DNA of 21,238 nt from Pseudomonadota bacterium (lineage in GTDB: Bacteria > Pseudomonadota > Alphaproteobacteria > Rhizobiales > Devosiaceae), in contig JAEYTN010000032.1 in the NCBI GenBank assembly GCA_023433985.1, positions 1 through 21,238 on the forward strand. Reading direction: 5' to 3'. A model generated the notes under the pieces. It was not told the origin of the DNA. It worked only from the letters and a program-made list of their open reading frames with translations, and ran no database searches. Of the stretch, positions 1-6,667 are shown piece by piece. A program made the position numbers and the translations under genes. Positions within the stretch are counted from its first letter, which is position 1; every line of letters begins with the position of its first letter.

Positions 1-523
1 CCGGGATGCCGATGCCGGTCTTGGCCGAGATGAGGACGGCGTCGGAGGCGTCGAGGCCGATCACGTCCTCGATCTGCTGCTTGACGCGCTCGGGCTCGGC
101 CGCCGGCAGGTCGATCTTGTTCAGCACCACGACGATCTCGTGGTTGGCGTCGATCGCCTGGTAGACGTTGGCCAGGGTCTGCGCCTCGACGCCCTGGCTG
201 GCATCGACGACGAGCAGCGAGCCCTCGACGGCGGCGAGCGAGCGGTTCACCTCGTAGGCGAAATCGACGTGGCCGGGCGTATCGATGAGGTTGAGGACGT
301 ACTGCTCGCCGTTCTGCGCCTTGTAGTTGAGGCGCACCGTCTGCGCCTTGATGGTGATGCCGCGCTCGCGCTCGATCTCCATCGAATCGAGCACCTGCTC
401 CTTCATCTCGCGCGCCTCAAGCCCGCCGGTCAGCTGGATCAGCCGGTCGGCGAGGGTGGATTTCCCGTGGTCGATATGGGCGACGATGGAGAAATTGCGG
501 ATGTGGTCGAGGGGCACGGACAT
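1..523 (-). CDS. lepA: Elongation factor 4 (LepA), N-terminal part
   Basis: Ribosome-associated translational GTPase (EF4/LepA) that acts on stalled or mispositioned elongating ribosomes. Only the first 174 codons are in the window; the family is about 600 aa, so the gene continues past base 1. Reading leftward from the ATG at 523, the protein begins [20 protein letters not shown]. All the G-domain signatures are visible: the P-loop AHIDHGKST (residues 15-23), the switch I segment [21 protein letters not shown] and SAK. The [20 protein letters not shown] start is characteristic of LepA rather than EF-G or TypA. No clear Shine-Dalgarno sequence precedes the start, but the N-terminus fits family members. 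No same-strand neighbour lies directly upstream. Confidence 0.97.
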   Translation of the reverse strand, partial: MSVPLDHIRNFSIVAHIDHGKSTLADRLIQLTGGLEAREMKEQVLDSMEIERERGITIKAQTVRLNYKAQNGEQYVLNLIDTPGHVDFAYEVNRSLAAVEGSLLVVDASQGVEAQTLANVYQAIDANHEIVVVLNKIDLPAAEPERVKQQIEDVIGLDASDAVLISAKTGIGIP

Positions 524-858
524 ACGGCCGCTGATAGCAGAGCCGCATGACCGGGCAAAGATGGTTTATCGGGCGTTAACAGCGCCGGGCGGTGGAGGGT
601 TGGCGCGGAGGGGCAAGGAGGGCGCGCACCACGTCGCGGCGCACCGTGGCGACGACCGCACGGGCGAGCGTGTCCCACCCGGGCCGGAGGCTGGACGCCG
701 ACGCATCGCGGCCTGCTCGATGACATGGAAGCAGGGGACGTACTTCTGAGCCGATCACGTCGCCGTGGTGGTTAAGCGGCCGTAAACCTGGTTGCGCCAA
801 CAAGAGGATCGCGGGCCGATGCGGTGCTCGCGGTCTACTTCCGGTCTGGGGTTTCGAG
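524..858. other. Intergenic gap with no recognisable gene
   Basis: This 335-base stretch lies between divergent lepA and a secreted-protein gene. Several short open frames cross it on both strands, but none has a ribosome binding site, a recognisable protein or a believable composition. It must hold the promoters for both flanking genes. I could not place either with confidence. I see no tRNA-like fold or terminator. Confidence 0.5.
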
Positions 859-1341
859 ATGCGCTTGCCAACACTGTTTCCGGCCCTCGTGGCGCTGCTG
901 CTGGCGACCCCTGCCGGGGCTGCGGATTGGACCTATGAGAATGCCGGGGTGCCGGGGGCCTTTGCCTATAACGGGCAGGCGCAGCTCGATTTTACCTGCC
1001 GGGGTGGCGAGCTGGTGATGGGGTTCTGGGTGCGGAGCCCGGAGGCGGGGGTGGCGAACGCAGGGTCGATGAACCTATCGATCGCACCCGATGGGGCGGG
1101 GGCGGACGGCAGCAGCTTCGCCCAGGACATGCCGCTGATCCACGGCGACGGCACCATGATGGTGGTGCGGGGGCCGGTGGCGCGGCAATGGGCGCGCATC
1201 GCGCGGGCCGCGAAATCGACACTGAGGGTGACCTTCGTGCACCGAAATGCGGCGGGCGGGCTCGACCGGTTCAATGCCAACGACTTCGGCGCCGGCGGCT
1301 CGTCGGCGGCGATCGGGCAGGTGCTGGAGCGGTGCGGGTAA
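859..1341 (+). CDS. Small secreted hypothetical protein
   Basis: I do not recognise the family of this 160-aa protein. Residues 1-21 form a typical Sec signal peptide: a short charged start, a leucine/alanine-rich core and an A-x-A-like end before ADW, so the mature protein should be about 139 aa and periplasmic or released. The mature part is rich in glycine and beta-type segments and has just two cysteines, one near residue 47 (FTCRGG) and one next to last (ERCG), which could form a disulfide tying the ends together. No enzyme motif is visible. It is followed on the same strand by a DUF1203 gene and an extensin-like gene with short gaps. That suggests co-transcription but says little about function. 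Confidence 0.7.
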   Translation: MRLPTLFPALVALLLATPAGAADWTYENAGVPGAFAYNGQAQLDFTCRGGELVMGFWVRSPEAGVANAGSMNLSIAPDGAGADGSSFAQDMPLIHGDGTMMVVRGPVARQWARIARAAKSTLRVTFVHRNAAGGLDRFNANDFGAGGSSAAIGQVLERCG

Positions 1342-1425
1342 GGGGGCTCCGCCCACTGTCAAATCCGGGTCGCCCGACCTGTCGCCGCCATGGTTCTTCT
1401 CGCCCGCCACACGAGGAGAAGCGCC

Positions 1426-1898
1426 ATGTCGCTGCACTATTCGGGAATGCCGTCGCACCTTGCCGCCGCCTACCGGGACGGGGGCCCGACGCCAACGGGA
1501 TGGCGCCGGAGCGGCGGATATCGGATGGGAACGGGGTGCCGTGCCGGCATTGCCTGGGCAATGTGGGGGCGGGCGAGCCTTTCCTGACCCTCGCGTACCG
1601 GCCGTTCCCGGCACCGCAGCCCTATGCCGAACTGGGGCCGGTGTTCATCCACGCCGAGGCGTGCCCGGCGCACCCTCCGGAGGCGGGGCTGCCGGCGCGC
1701 GAGCGGCGGGGGAGTGGACGGATCCTGCGCGGCTACGGCGCCGACGACCGCATCGTCTACGGCACCGGCAAGGTGGTGGCGAATGCCGACATCGAAGCCG
1801 AGGCGGCGGCGATCCTGAGCCGGCCCGAGGTCGCCTATGTCCATATGCGCTCGGCGACCAACAACTGCTTCACCCTGAGGATCGACAGGGCGGCCTAG
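1426..1898 (+). pseudogene. DUF1203 family protein, interrupted by a -1 frameshift
   Basis: DUF1203 proteins are small and of unknown function. A good ribosome site (AGGAGA, 1413-1418) precedes the ATG at 1426, and the first frame reads MSLHYSGMPSHLAAAYRDGG. The rest of the family signature is in another frame: PDANGMAPERRISDG, then PCRHCL, YAELGPVFIHAEAC, GYGADDRIVYGTGKVV and ending VAYVHMRSATNNCFTLRIDR. The two halves join perfectly if the G run at 1480-1484 is one base longer (GAC GGG GGG CCC GAC), which gives a normal protein of about 157 aa. Left as written, the first frame leaves the family sequence at the G run and stops at 1587. The gene is therefore a recent pseudogene or carries a sequencing error. 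The homology call comes from memory of the family. Confidence 0.82.
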
Positions 1899-1935
1899 CG
1901 GCAACCCGCGATGGGTGCGGCGCGTTCGAGGTGCC

Positions 1936-2775
1936 ATGCGGAAAATCCTGGCCTCGATCGCTATCCTCCTCTGCCTGCCGGTCCTCGCGCAGGAAGGAGG
2001 CGGGGGCGGGCCGCCGCCATTGCCGAAGCCGCGGCCGGCGGAACTCGAAAGCGCCGCCTCGCCCGGCATAAGGCCGGCCTGGGCCGAGGTGGAGCAGCCC
2101 GCGGCGCCAGCGGTGCCGCTGCCGCGCCAGCGCCCGGCGGAAGAGGCGGAGCCGCCCGCCGACACGCCACCCGCGTCGCCTGATACGCACGCCGCGGAGC
2201 CCCCGGCCGAGCCGCGCGTCTACCAGGTCGCCTGCCCGGCCGTGCTGCAGGGCAGGGTGGAGGCCGAGATGCTGCCGCCGATTGCCGAGCGGCAATGCGG
2301 GGCGCAATCGCCGCTGTCGGTGACCGGCGTGCTGTCCAATGGCCGCACGGTGCCGGTTTCGGGCGGCGTGACCACCGATTGCGGCGTGGCGAGCGCCCTG
2401 CCCGATTGGGTGGAAGCGGTGGACAGTTACGTCATGGCGCGGGAGAACTCGCGGATCGCCGAGGTGATCGTCGGCACCTCCTACATGTGCCGCAACGTCA
2501 ATGGCGCCGACGCCGGCAATCTCAGCTTCCACGCCTTTGCCGACGCGCTCGACGTGGTGGGCTTCAGGCTCGAGGACGGTCGGACGGTGACGGTGGAGGG
2601 CGGCTGGAGCGATGCGCTCTCGTCCGAGGGCCGGTTGCTGCGCTACGCCCACGATGCAGCCTGCTCGCACTTCACCACGGTGCTCGGGCCCGAGGCCAAT
2701 GCCGAGCACCACGACCATCTCCACCTCGACCTCGGCTGCCACGGCAGGACCTGCACGGCACGGCTCTGCGAGTAG
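1936..2775 (+). CDS. Extensin-like C-terminal domain protein, secreted
   Basis: A 279-aa exported protein. Residues 1-19 (MRKILASIAILLCLPVLA) form a signal peptide, residues 20-95 are a proline/glutamate-rich linker, and residues 98-279 match the bacterial extensin-like C-terminal domain (Pfam Extensin-like_C). This fold is related to zinc D-Ala-D-Ala peptidases of the LAS type. The expected metal-site pattern is visible: SFHAFADALDV (His199, Asp206) and EHHDHLHLD (His261, His263). Eight cysteines in the domain suggest disulfides in the periplasm. I chose the ATG at 1936 because it begins the signal peptide and has GAGG five bases upstream; an in-frame ATG seven codons earlier would spoil the signal. 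A cell-wall role is likely, but no substrate is established from the sequence. Confidence 0.88.
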   Translation: MRKILASIAILLCLPVLAQEGGGGGPPPLPKPRPAELESAASPGIRPAWAEVEQPAAPAVPLPRQRPAEEAEPPADTPPASPDTHAAEPPAEPRVYQVACPAVLQGRVEAEMLPPIAERQCGAQSPLSVTGVLSNGRTVPVSGGVTTDCGVASALPDWVEAVDSYVMARENSRIAEVIVGTSYMCRNVNGADAGNLSFHAFADALDVVGFRLEDGRTVTVEGGWSDALSSEGRLLRYAHDAACSHFTTVLGPEANAEHHDHLHLDLGCHGRTCTARLCE

Positions 2776-2808
2776 CCGCGGAGGCGGCTTCGTGCTAGCG
2801 GCAGGGGC

Positions 2809-3921
2809 ATGACCGAGACGCCCCAGTTCGAAATCTTCCTCGTCGCTACGCCGGGCCTCGAAGCACCGCTTGCCGACGAAGCGCGCCGCGCCGGCTTCGA
2901 TGCGAAGCTGGTCGAGGGTGGCGTGGCGTTCACGGGCGGATGGCCCGAAGTGTGGAGGGCCAATCTCGAATTGAGGGGCGCGACGCGCGTCTTGGCCCGG
3001 ATCGCGGAGTTCCGGGCGATGCACCTCGCGCAGCTCGACAAACGCTCGCGCAAGGTGGCGTGGGGCGATTTCCTCCGGCCGGACGTGCCGGTAACGGTGG
3101 AGGCGAGCTGCCGTCGCTCCAAGATCTACCACGCGGGCGCGGCGGCGCAGCGGGTGGCGACCGCGATCCGCGAGGAGCTCGGGGCGCCCGTGGCCGATGC
3201 GGCTTCGGTGCGGGTGCTGGCGCGGATCGAGGACGACCTGGTGACGATCTCGATCGATACGACGGGTGAGTCGCTGCACAAGCGCGGCCACAAGGAAGCC
3301 GTCGCCCGCGCCCCGATGCGCGAGACCATGGCGGCGATGTTCCTGGCGCAGTGCGGCTTTCGCGGCGACGAACCGGTGCTCGACCCCATGTGCGGCTCGG
3401 GCACCTTCGTGATCGAGGCGGCCGAGATAGCGGCGGGGCTGGAGCCGGGGCGGACCCGGAGCTTCGCCTTCGAGGAACTCAGGACCTTCGATGGGAACGC
3501 CTGGGCGGCGATGAAGGCCGAGGGCGGGGGCCGGCCGGTGCAGCTCCGCTTCTTCGGCCGCGACCGCGATGCCGGCGCGATCCGCATGGCCGGCGAGAAT
3601 GCCGGGCGGGCCGGGGTGGCGGCGCTGGCGGAGTTCGAAGCAACGCCTGTGGAGGAGCTGCAGCGGCCCGACGGTCCGCCGGGGCTGGTGATCGTCAACC
3701 CGCCCTATGGCGCGCGTATCGGCCACAAGGGGCCGTTGCTGCTGCTGCACCGGCGACTGGGCGATGCGCTGAAGGCAAAGTTCTCGGGTTGGCGGGTGGG
3801 GATTGTCACCGCCGATGCCGAGCTGGCGCGCGCCACGGGACTTCCCTTCGCCAAGCCCGGAGCCCCGGTGCTGCATGGCGGGATACGCGTGACGCTGTGG
3901 CAGACGGGGCCGTTGCCGTAG
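2809..3921 (+). CDS. THUMP-domain class I SAM-dependent RNA methyltransferase (RlmL-type)
   Basis: A 370-aa protein with the architecture of the N-terminal half of RlmL, the 23S rRNA guanine-N2 methyltransferase. Residues 1-60 form a ferredoxin-like domain (FEIFLVATPGLE), residues about 60-155 a THUMP RNA-binding domain ending VTISIDTTGESLHKRG, and residues 165-365 a Rossmann methyltransferase. The SAM-binding motif is DPMCGSGTF (192-200), followed by the acidic FGRDRD segment near 249-254 and the catalytic NPPYG (297-301) typical of amino-group methylation. It is about half the length of E. coli RlmL because it lacks the second (RlmK) methyltransferase module, as is usual in alphaproteobacteria. 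The target base is inferred from family only. An AGGGG ribosome site sits just before the ATG. Confidence 0.88.
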   Translation: MTETPQFEIFLVATPGLEAPLADEARRAGFDAKLVEGGVAFTGGWPEVWRANLELRGATRVLARIAEFRAMHLAQLDKRSRKVAWGDFLRPDVPVTVEASCRRSKIYHAGAAAQRVATAIREELGAPVADAASVRVLARIEDDLVTISIDTTGESLHKRGHKEAVARAPMRETMAAMFLAQCGFRGDEPVLDPMCGSGTFVIEAAEIAAGLEPGRTRSFAFEELRTFDGNAWAAMKAEGGGRPVQLRFFGRDRDAGAIRMAGENAGRAGVAALAEFEATPVEELQRPDGPPGLVIVNPPYGARIGHKGPLLLLHRRLGDALKAKFSGWRVGIVTADAELARATGLPFAKPGAPVLHGGIRVTLWQTGPLP

Positions 3922-3945
3922 GGGCTGCGGCCCGACAGTCCGCCC

Positions 3946-4458
3946 TCAGATGATCGGCGTCAGGTCCTTGCGCATGTTGGCGATGGCCATGGTGGTGCCG
4001 TCGGCGAAACGGAGATCGCTGCGCCCGGTGACGAGGTAGCCGCGGGCCGAAAAGAACGGCTTGGCGTTGATGGGGGCGCGGACGGCGAGCTCGAACGTGC
4101 CGATGGAGGTCGCGGCGGTTTCGAGCGTGAGGAGCAGCACGCGGCCGATGCCGCCGCGCACCATGCCGGGCAGCACGTAGCAGCCGGCGATCTCGCCCGC
4201 CTCCGGGACCACCACGCCGTAGCCGACGACGCTGCCGGCGCTTTCGGCCACGAAGCAGAGGCCCCCATCGTCCTGCGCCTCGCGATAGCGCCGCTCGGCT
4301 CCGTCGAGGGTGACGTCAGGCGCCCACAGGTCGCGCACCGCCTGCGGATAATACCCCGCGGCGAGCTGGTGCACGGCCGCATGGTGCACGGCGGCGATGC
4401 CCAGCGCATCCGCGAGGCGCGCCGGACGGACGCCGAAGCTGCGTTTGGCCTCGAGCAT
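3946..4458 (-). CDS. GNAT family N-acetyltransferase
   Basis: A 170-aa acetyl-CoA-dependent acyltransferase of the Gcn5 superfamily. The fold is recognisable from the N-terminal VRPARLADALGIAAVHHAAV, the central strand CFVAESAGSVVGYGVV (68-83), and the acetyl-CoA pyrophosphate loop CYVLPGMVRGGIGRVLL (93-109), followed by AKPFFSARGY near residue 135, the usual GNAT C-terminal FYxxxGF-like element. The substrate is unknown. The start is six bases after the stop of the 50-aa gene upstream, and its Shine-Dalgarno GAGG lies within and just after that stop codon (TGAGG). The two are therefore probably translated from one mRNA and coupled. The whole minus-strand group lies divergent from lysR. Confidence 0.88.
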   Translation of the reverse strand: MLEAKRSFGVRPARLADALGIAAVHHAAVHQLAAGYYPQAVRDLWAPDVTLDGAERRYREAQDDGGLCFVAESAGSVVGYGVVVPEAGEIAGCYVLPGMVRGGIGRVLLLTLETAATSIGTFELAVRAPINAKPFFSARGYLVTGRSDLRFADGTTMAIANMRKDLTPII

Positions 4459-4464
4459 GGCGCC

Positions 4465-4617
4465 TCAGGGAGCGTCGGACTCGTTGCGGGGGTGATGGGC
4501 AGGCAGGTCGGCCCAGTCGCGCGGAGTCCAGCTGCTGGTCCAGTCGCGGGGCGCGGCCGCCCGGGGCTTGCTCTGCGGGCGGCGGGTGAGCCGGGTCAGA
4601 AGGTTATGCATGTTCAT
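4465..4617 (-). CDS. Microprotein (50 aa) with ADLPxHHPR tail motif, paralogue 1
   Basis: A small gene that I do not recognise as a named family. It starts ATG AAC ATG at 4617 with a purine-rich ribosome site (GGGAGAAAGAG) directly upstream and encodes MNMHNLLTRLTRRPQ, a basic proline/arginine-rich middle, then TPRDWADLPAHHPRNE and a stop. It has no signal peptide or membrane segment and is strongly basic at the N-terminus. The tail matches that of the 43-aa product encoded just upstream (SPRELADLPVHHPR), so the two are tandem paralogues. It sits 72 bases after that gene and 6 bases before the GNAT gene, which suggests one operon. The RELADL-type string faintly recalls the end of DUF1127 proteins. 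This is only a suggestion. Confidence 0.72.
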   Translation of the reverse strand: MNMHNLLTRLTRRPQSKPRAAAPRDWTSSWTPRDWADLPAHHPRNESDAP

Positions 4618-4689
4618 CTCTTTCTCCCGGGTTTCGGGATGGGCGGGGCTTATCGTCCCGCCGCGATGAACTGGCGCTGAACCCGGCTG

Positions 4690-4821
4690 TCAGGTGCGCG
4701 GGTGGTGGACCGGCAGGTCGGCGAGTTCGCGCGGGCTCATCCGGTCGGTCGGGTCGGCGGGGGCGTCGGCCTCGAACAGGCCGGCCAGCAGGTCGCGGAG
4801 CAGTGTGAAGATTTTGTCCAT
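4690..4821 (-). CDS. Microprotein (43 aa) with ADLPxHHPR tail motif, paralogue 2
   Basis: A small gene of unrecognised family. The ATG at 4821 is preceded by a near-perfect ribosome site, AAAGGAGG, about seven bases upstream. This is why I prefer it to an in-frame ATG at 4884 that would fall inside the divergent promoter region. The product begins MDKIFTLLRDLLAGLFEADA, an amphipathic leucine-rich helix, continues through an acidic proline-containing stretch and ends MSPRELADLPVHHPRT. The C-terminal 14 residues match those of the next gene almost exactly, while the N-terminal halves differ (acidic here, basic there). It is the first gene of the minus-strand group divergent from lysR and is the natural candidate target of that regulator. 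Confidence 0.75.
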   Translation of the reverse strand: MDKIFTLLRDLLAGLFEADAPADPTDRMSPRELADLPVHHPRT

Positions 4822-4855
4822 TTCCAAGCCTCCTTTCGTGTTCGCTTGCAAGGCA

Positions 4856-4884
4856 GATATCGCGCTGGGTTGGCGCTGCGGCAA
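4856..4884 (-). promoter_or_regulatory. Candidate promoter for the microprotein-GNAT operon
   Basis: On the minus strand TTGCCG (4884-4879) and GATATC (4861-4856) are separated by exactly 17 bases and lie 35 bases before the first microprotein start. This spacing fits a housekeeping promoter, although the -10 box is only a partial match. Confidence 0.4.
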
Positions 4885-4905
4885 TCGACAAGAACTTGGG
4901 AGGGG

Positions 4906-4920
4906 TGTAGAAAATCTACA
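4906..4920. promoter_or_regulatory. Perfect palindrome, likely LysR operator
   Basis: TGTAGA-AAA-TCTACA is a perfect 6-bp inverted repeat with a 3-bp AT centre. It contains T-N11-A, the LysR-type recognition pattern. Its last base is the A of the lysR start codon, so a protein bound here would block initiation of lysR and face the divergent microprotein promoter. Confidence 0.6.
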
Positions 4921-5867
4921 TGGCCTCGCCGTTTCCCATTCCGCTCAACGCCATCCGCGCCATCGAGATCGTGGCGCGGCGCGGCGCCCTGGCGCCCGCC
5001 GCGGAGGAACTGGGGGTGACGCCGGGCGCGGTGAGCCAGCACCTCAGGCGGGCCGAGGAGCGGCTGGGGCTCGAACTGTTCGAGCGCACGCCGCAGGGGT
5101 TGCGGCCCACCGATGCGCTGCGCGCCGTGCTGCCGCAGCTGACGCAGGGCTTCAACGCCCTGTCCGAAGGGCTGGCGAACCTGCGCGGTGCCGACGAGCA
5201 CGTGCTGACGCTGACGGTGGGCTCGGTCTTTGCCTCGCGCTGGCTGATCTGGCGCATCGCCAAGTTCAACCGGCTCTACCCCCAGATCGAGACGCGGCTG
5301 GTGGTGACCGGCAACATGATCGACCTTGCGCATTCCGACATCGACTGCGGTATCCGTTTCGGTCGCGGGGCGTGGCCGGGGGTGACGGCCGAACTGGCCG
5401 GTGGCAACCGCTACTCGCCCGTGGCGGCGGCGGCCCTGGCGGCGAAGCTCAAACGGCCGGAGGACCTGCGGCACCTGCCGCTGATCCGCGACACGGCGAG
5501 CATGCTGCCCTGGGAGCCGTGGTTCGAGGCCGCCGGGATCGCTCCGATCGAGGTGGCGGGGCCGCGCTACGACGACCCGGCGCTCGCCTTCGACGCCGCG
5601 ATTTCGGAGCAGGGGGTGCTGATGGCGGTGGACCTGATGTCGGCCGACGCCGTGAGCGACGGCCGGCTGGTGCGGCCCTTCGAGGTCGCCGTGGATGCGG
5701 ATGTCGGCTACTGGTTCATCTTCCCCGAGGGGCGGCGGATGCCCAGGAAGGTGCGGCTGTTCCGCGACTGGCTGCGCACCGAAGTGCCGGATTCGGCAGA
5801 GGGGTATGTTGCGCAGGTGAAGCGGGCGGAGGCCAACGCGGCACCGAGCGGGACGGCCCCGCCATAA
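4920..5867 (+). CDS. LysR family transcriptional regulator, GcvA-like
   Basis: A 315-aa one-component regulator. The N-terminal winged helix-turn-helix covers residues about 8-66 (PLNAIRAIEIVARRGALAPA, then ELGVTPGAVSQHLRRAEERL). Residues 95-300 are the periplasmic-binding-like effector domain, with the GcvA-subgroup hallmarks SVFASRWLIWRIAKFNRLYP and IDCGIRFGRGAWPG. The inducer cannot be read from the sequence. The start at 4920 suits the family, which usually has 7-10 residues before the HTH, and GGGAGGGG lies about ten bases upstream. The gene is divergent from two microproteins and a GNAT enzyme, and a palindromic operator overlaps its start, so autorepression together with control of the divergent genes is the likely logic. 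The C-terminus is slightly extended and alanine-rich. Confidence 0.92.
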   Translation: MASPFPIPLNAIRAIEIVARRGALAPAAEELGVTPGAVSQHLRRAEERLGLELFERTPQGLRPTDALRAVLPQLTQGFNALSEGLANLRGADEHVLTLTVGSVFASRWLIWRIAKFNRLYPQIETRLVVTGNMIDLAHSDIDCGIRFGRGAWPGVTAELAGGNRYSPVAAAALAAKLKRPEDLRHLPLIRDTASMLPWEPWFEAAGIAPIEVAGPRYDDPALAFDAAISEQGVLMAVDLMSADAVSDGRLVRPFEVAVDADVGYWFIFPEGRRMPRKVRLFRDWLRTEVPDSAEGYVAQVKRAEANAAPSGTAPP

Positions 5868-5892
5868 GGGGGAGGTGGGCTCCCGCGAAAGC

Positions 5893-5916
5893 AAAAGGGC
5901 AGCCTCGCGGCCGCCC
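5893..5916 (-). terminator. Rho-independent terminator of infC
   Basis: On the minus strand GGGCGGC (5916-5910), loop CGCGAG and GCTGCCC (5903-5897) form a 7-bp stem with one G-U pair. TTTTGCTTTC follows at once. It lies 26 bases past the infC stop. Confidence 0.68.
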
Positions 5917-5941
5917 TCGTGTCAGCTTCGTGCTGCCGCCG

Positions 5942-6478
5942 TCACTTCGGCGCCAGCACCATCACCATCTGGCGGCCTTCCGAGCGGGGCGCGGATTCGA
6001 CCTTGGCCTTGTCCTCGAACTCGCTCTGCACCTTCATCAGCACCTGCATGCCGAGGTCCTGGTGCGCCATTTCGCGGCCGCGGAAACGCATCGTGACCTT
6101 GACCCGGTCGCCGTCCTCGAGGAAGCGGCTGGGGGCCTTCATCTTGGTCTCGTAATCGTGCGTGTCGATACCCGGACGCATCTGGATTTCCTTGACCTCG
6201 ATCACCTTCTGCTTCTTGCGCGCCTCGGCCGCCTTCTTCTGGGCAGCGTATTTGAAGCGGCCCAGATCGAGAATCTTGGCAACTGGCGGGGTCGAGTTGG
6301 GGGAGATGATGACCAGGTCGAGACCCTGCTCCTGCGCTTCGGCGAGCGCTTCGCGCGTTCGCACCACGCCGCGATTGGCGCCTTCGCCATCGATCAGCTG
6401 GACGTCGGGGGAGGAGATGTCTTCGTTGGACTGCGGCCCATCCTTCTGGGGCGCGACGGGTCTCATGGGACGACGAAT
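5942..6478 (-). CDS. infC: Translation initiation factor IF-3, ATT start
   Basis: IF-3 binds the 30S subunit, prevents premature 50S joining and checks the start codon and initiator tRNA. The two-domain protein is clear: the N-terminal domain has VQLIDGEGANRGVVRTREAL and LDLVIISPNSTPPVAKILDL, the linker helix is KKAAEARKKQKVIEVKEIQ, and the C-terminal domain has MRPGIDTHDYETKM and VTMRFRGREMAHQDLG. An ATG exists at 6466. The family N-terminus is RRPF-like, however, and four codons earlier ATT CGT CGT CCC gives (M)RRP with AAGGA nine bases upstream. ATG 6466 would leave that ribosome site about 21 bases away. I therefore annotate ATT at 6478 (178 aa). A rare AUU start lets IF-3 repress its own translation, as in E. 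coli. Confidence 0.92.
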   Translation of the reverse strand: MRRPMRPVAPQKDGPQSNEDISSPDVQLIDGEGANRGVVRTREALAEAQEQGLDLVIISPNSTPPVAKILDLGRFKYAAQKKAAEARKKQKVIEVKEIQMRPGIDTHDYETKMKAPSRFLEDGDRVKVTMRFRGREMAHQDLGMQVLMKVQSEFEDKAKVESAPRSEGRQMVMVLAPK

Positions 6479-6524
6479 GGCAGACGATCCTTCAGTTGTT
6501 ACCGGAGCGGCGGGAAATCGGCGC

Positions 6525-6554
6525 TAAAATCGTGCTGCGCCGGACATAAGTCAA
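6525..6554 (-). promoter_or_regulatory. Candidate infC promoter
   Basis: On the minus strand TTGACT (6554-6549) and ATTTTA (6530-6525) are spaced by 18 bases. They lie 46 bases before the ATT start of infC. The match to a housekeeping promoter is reasonable. Confidence 0.5.
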
Positions 6555-6667
6555 CACTGCGGCAGATAAGAATTAAGTCGGCAAACGTGGCATGCACGCA
6601 ACGAGTTGCCCACCATGATGCGACGGGGCAGAACTGCGCGCATCCAGCACCCGACGGACTGCCCATC

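Noticed and set aside
576..803. Small minus-strand frame in the lepA upstream gap
   Set aside because: It has no ribosome site, no recognisable protein and biased Arg/Pro composition.
1870..3876. A 668-codon minus-strand frame opposite the extensin and methyltransferase genes
   Set aside because: Its composition is Arg/His/Pro-rich with no motif, and it lies exactly antisense to two well-supported genes. It is a shadow frame.
6464..6466. ATG as the infC start
   Set aside because: It is possible, but the ribosome site is too far and the family N-terminus begins four codons earlier at ATT.
4694..6667. A very long plus-strand open frame reaching from 4694 into the hydrolase gene
   Set aside because: It crosses lysR and antisense infC. 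Only the part from ATG 6668 has recognisable protein; the rest is repetitive Arg/Ala/Gly typical of an off-frame in GC-rich DNA.
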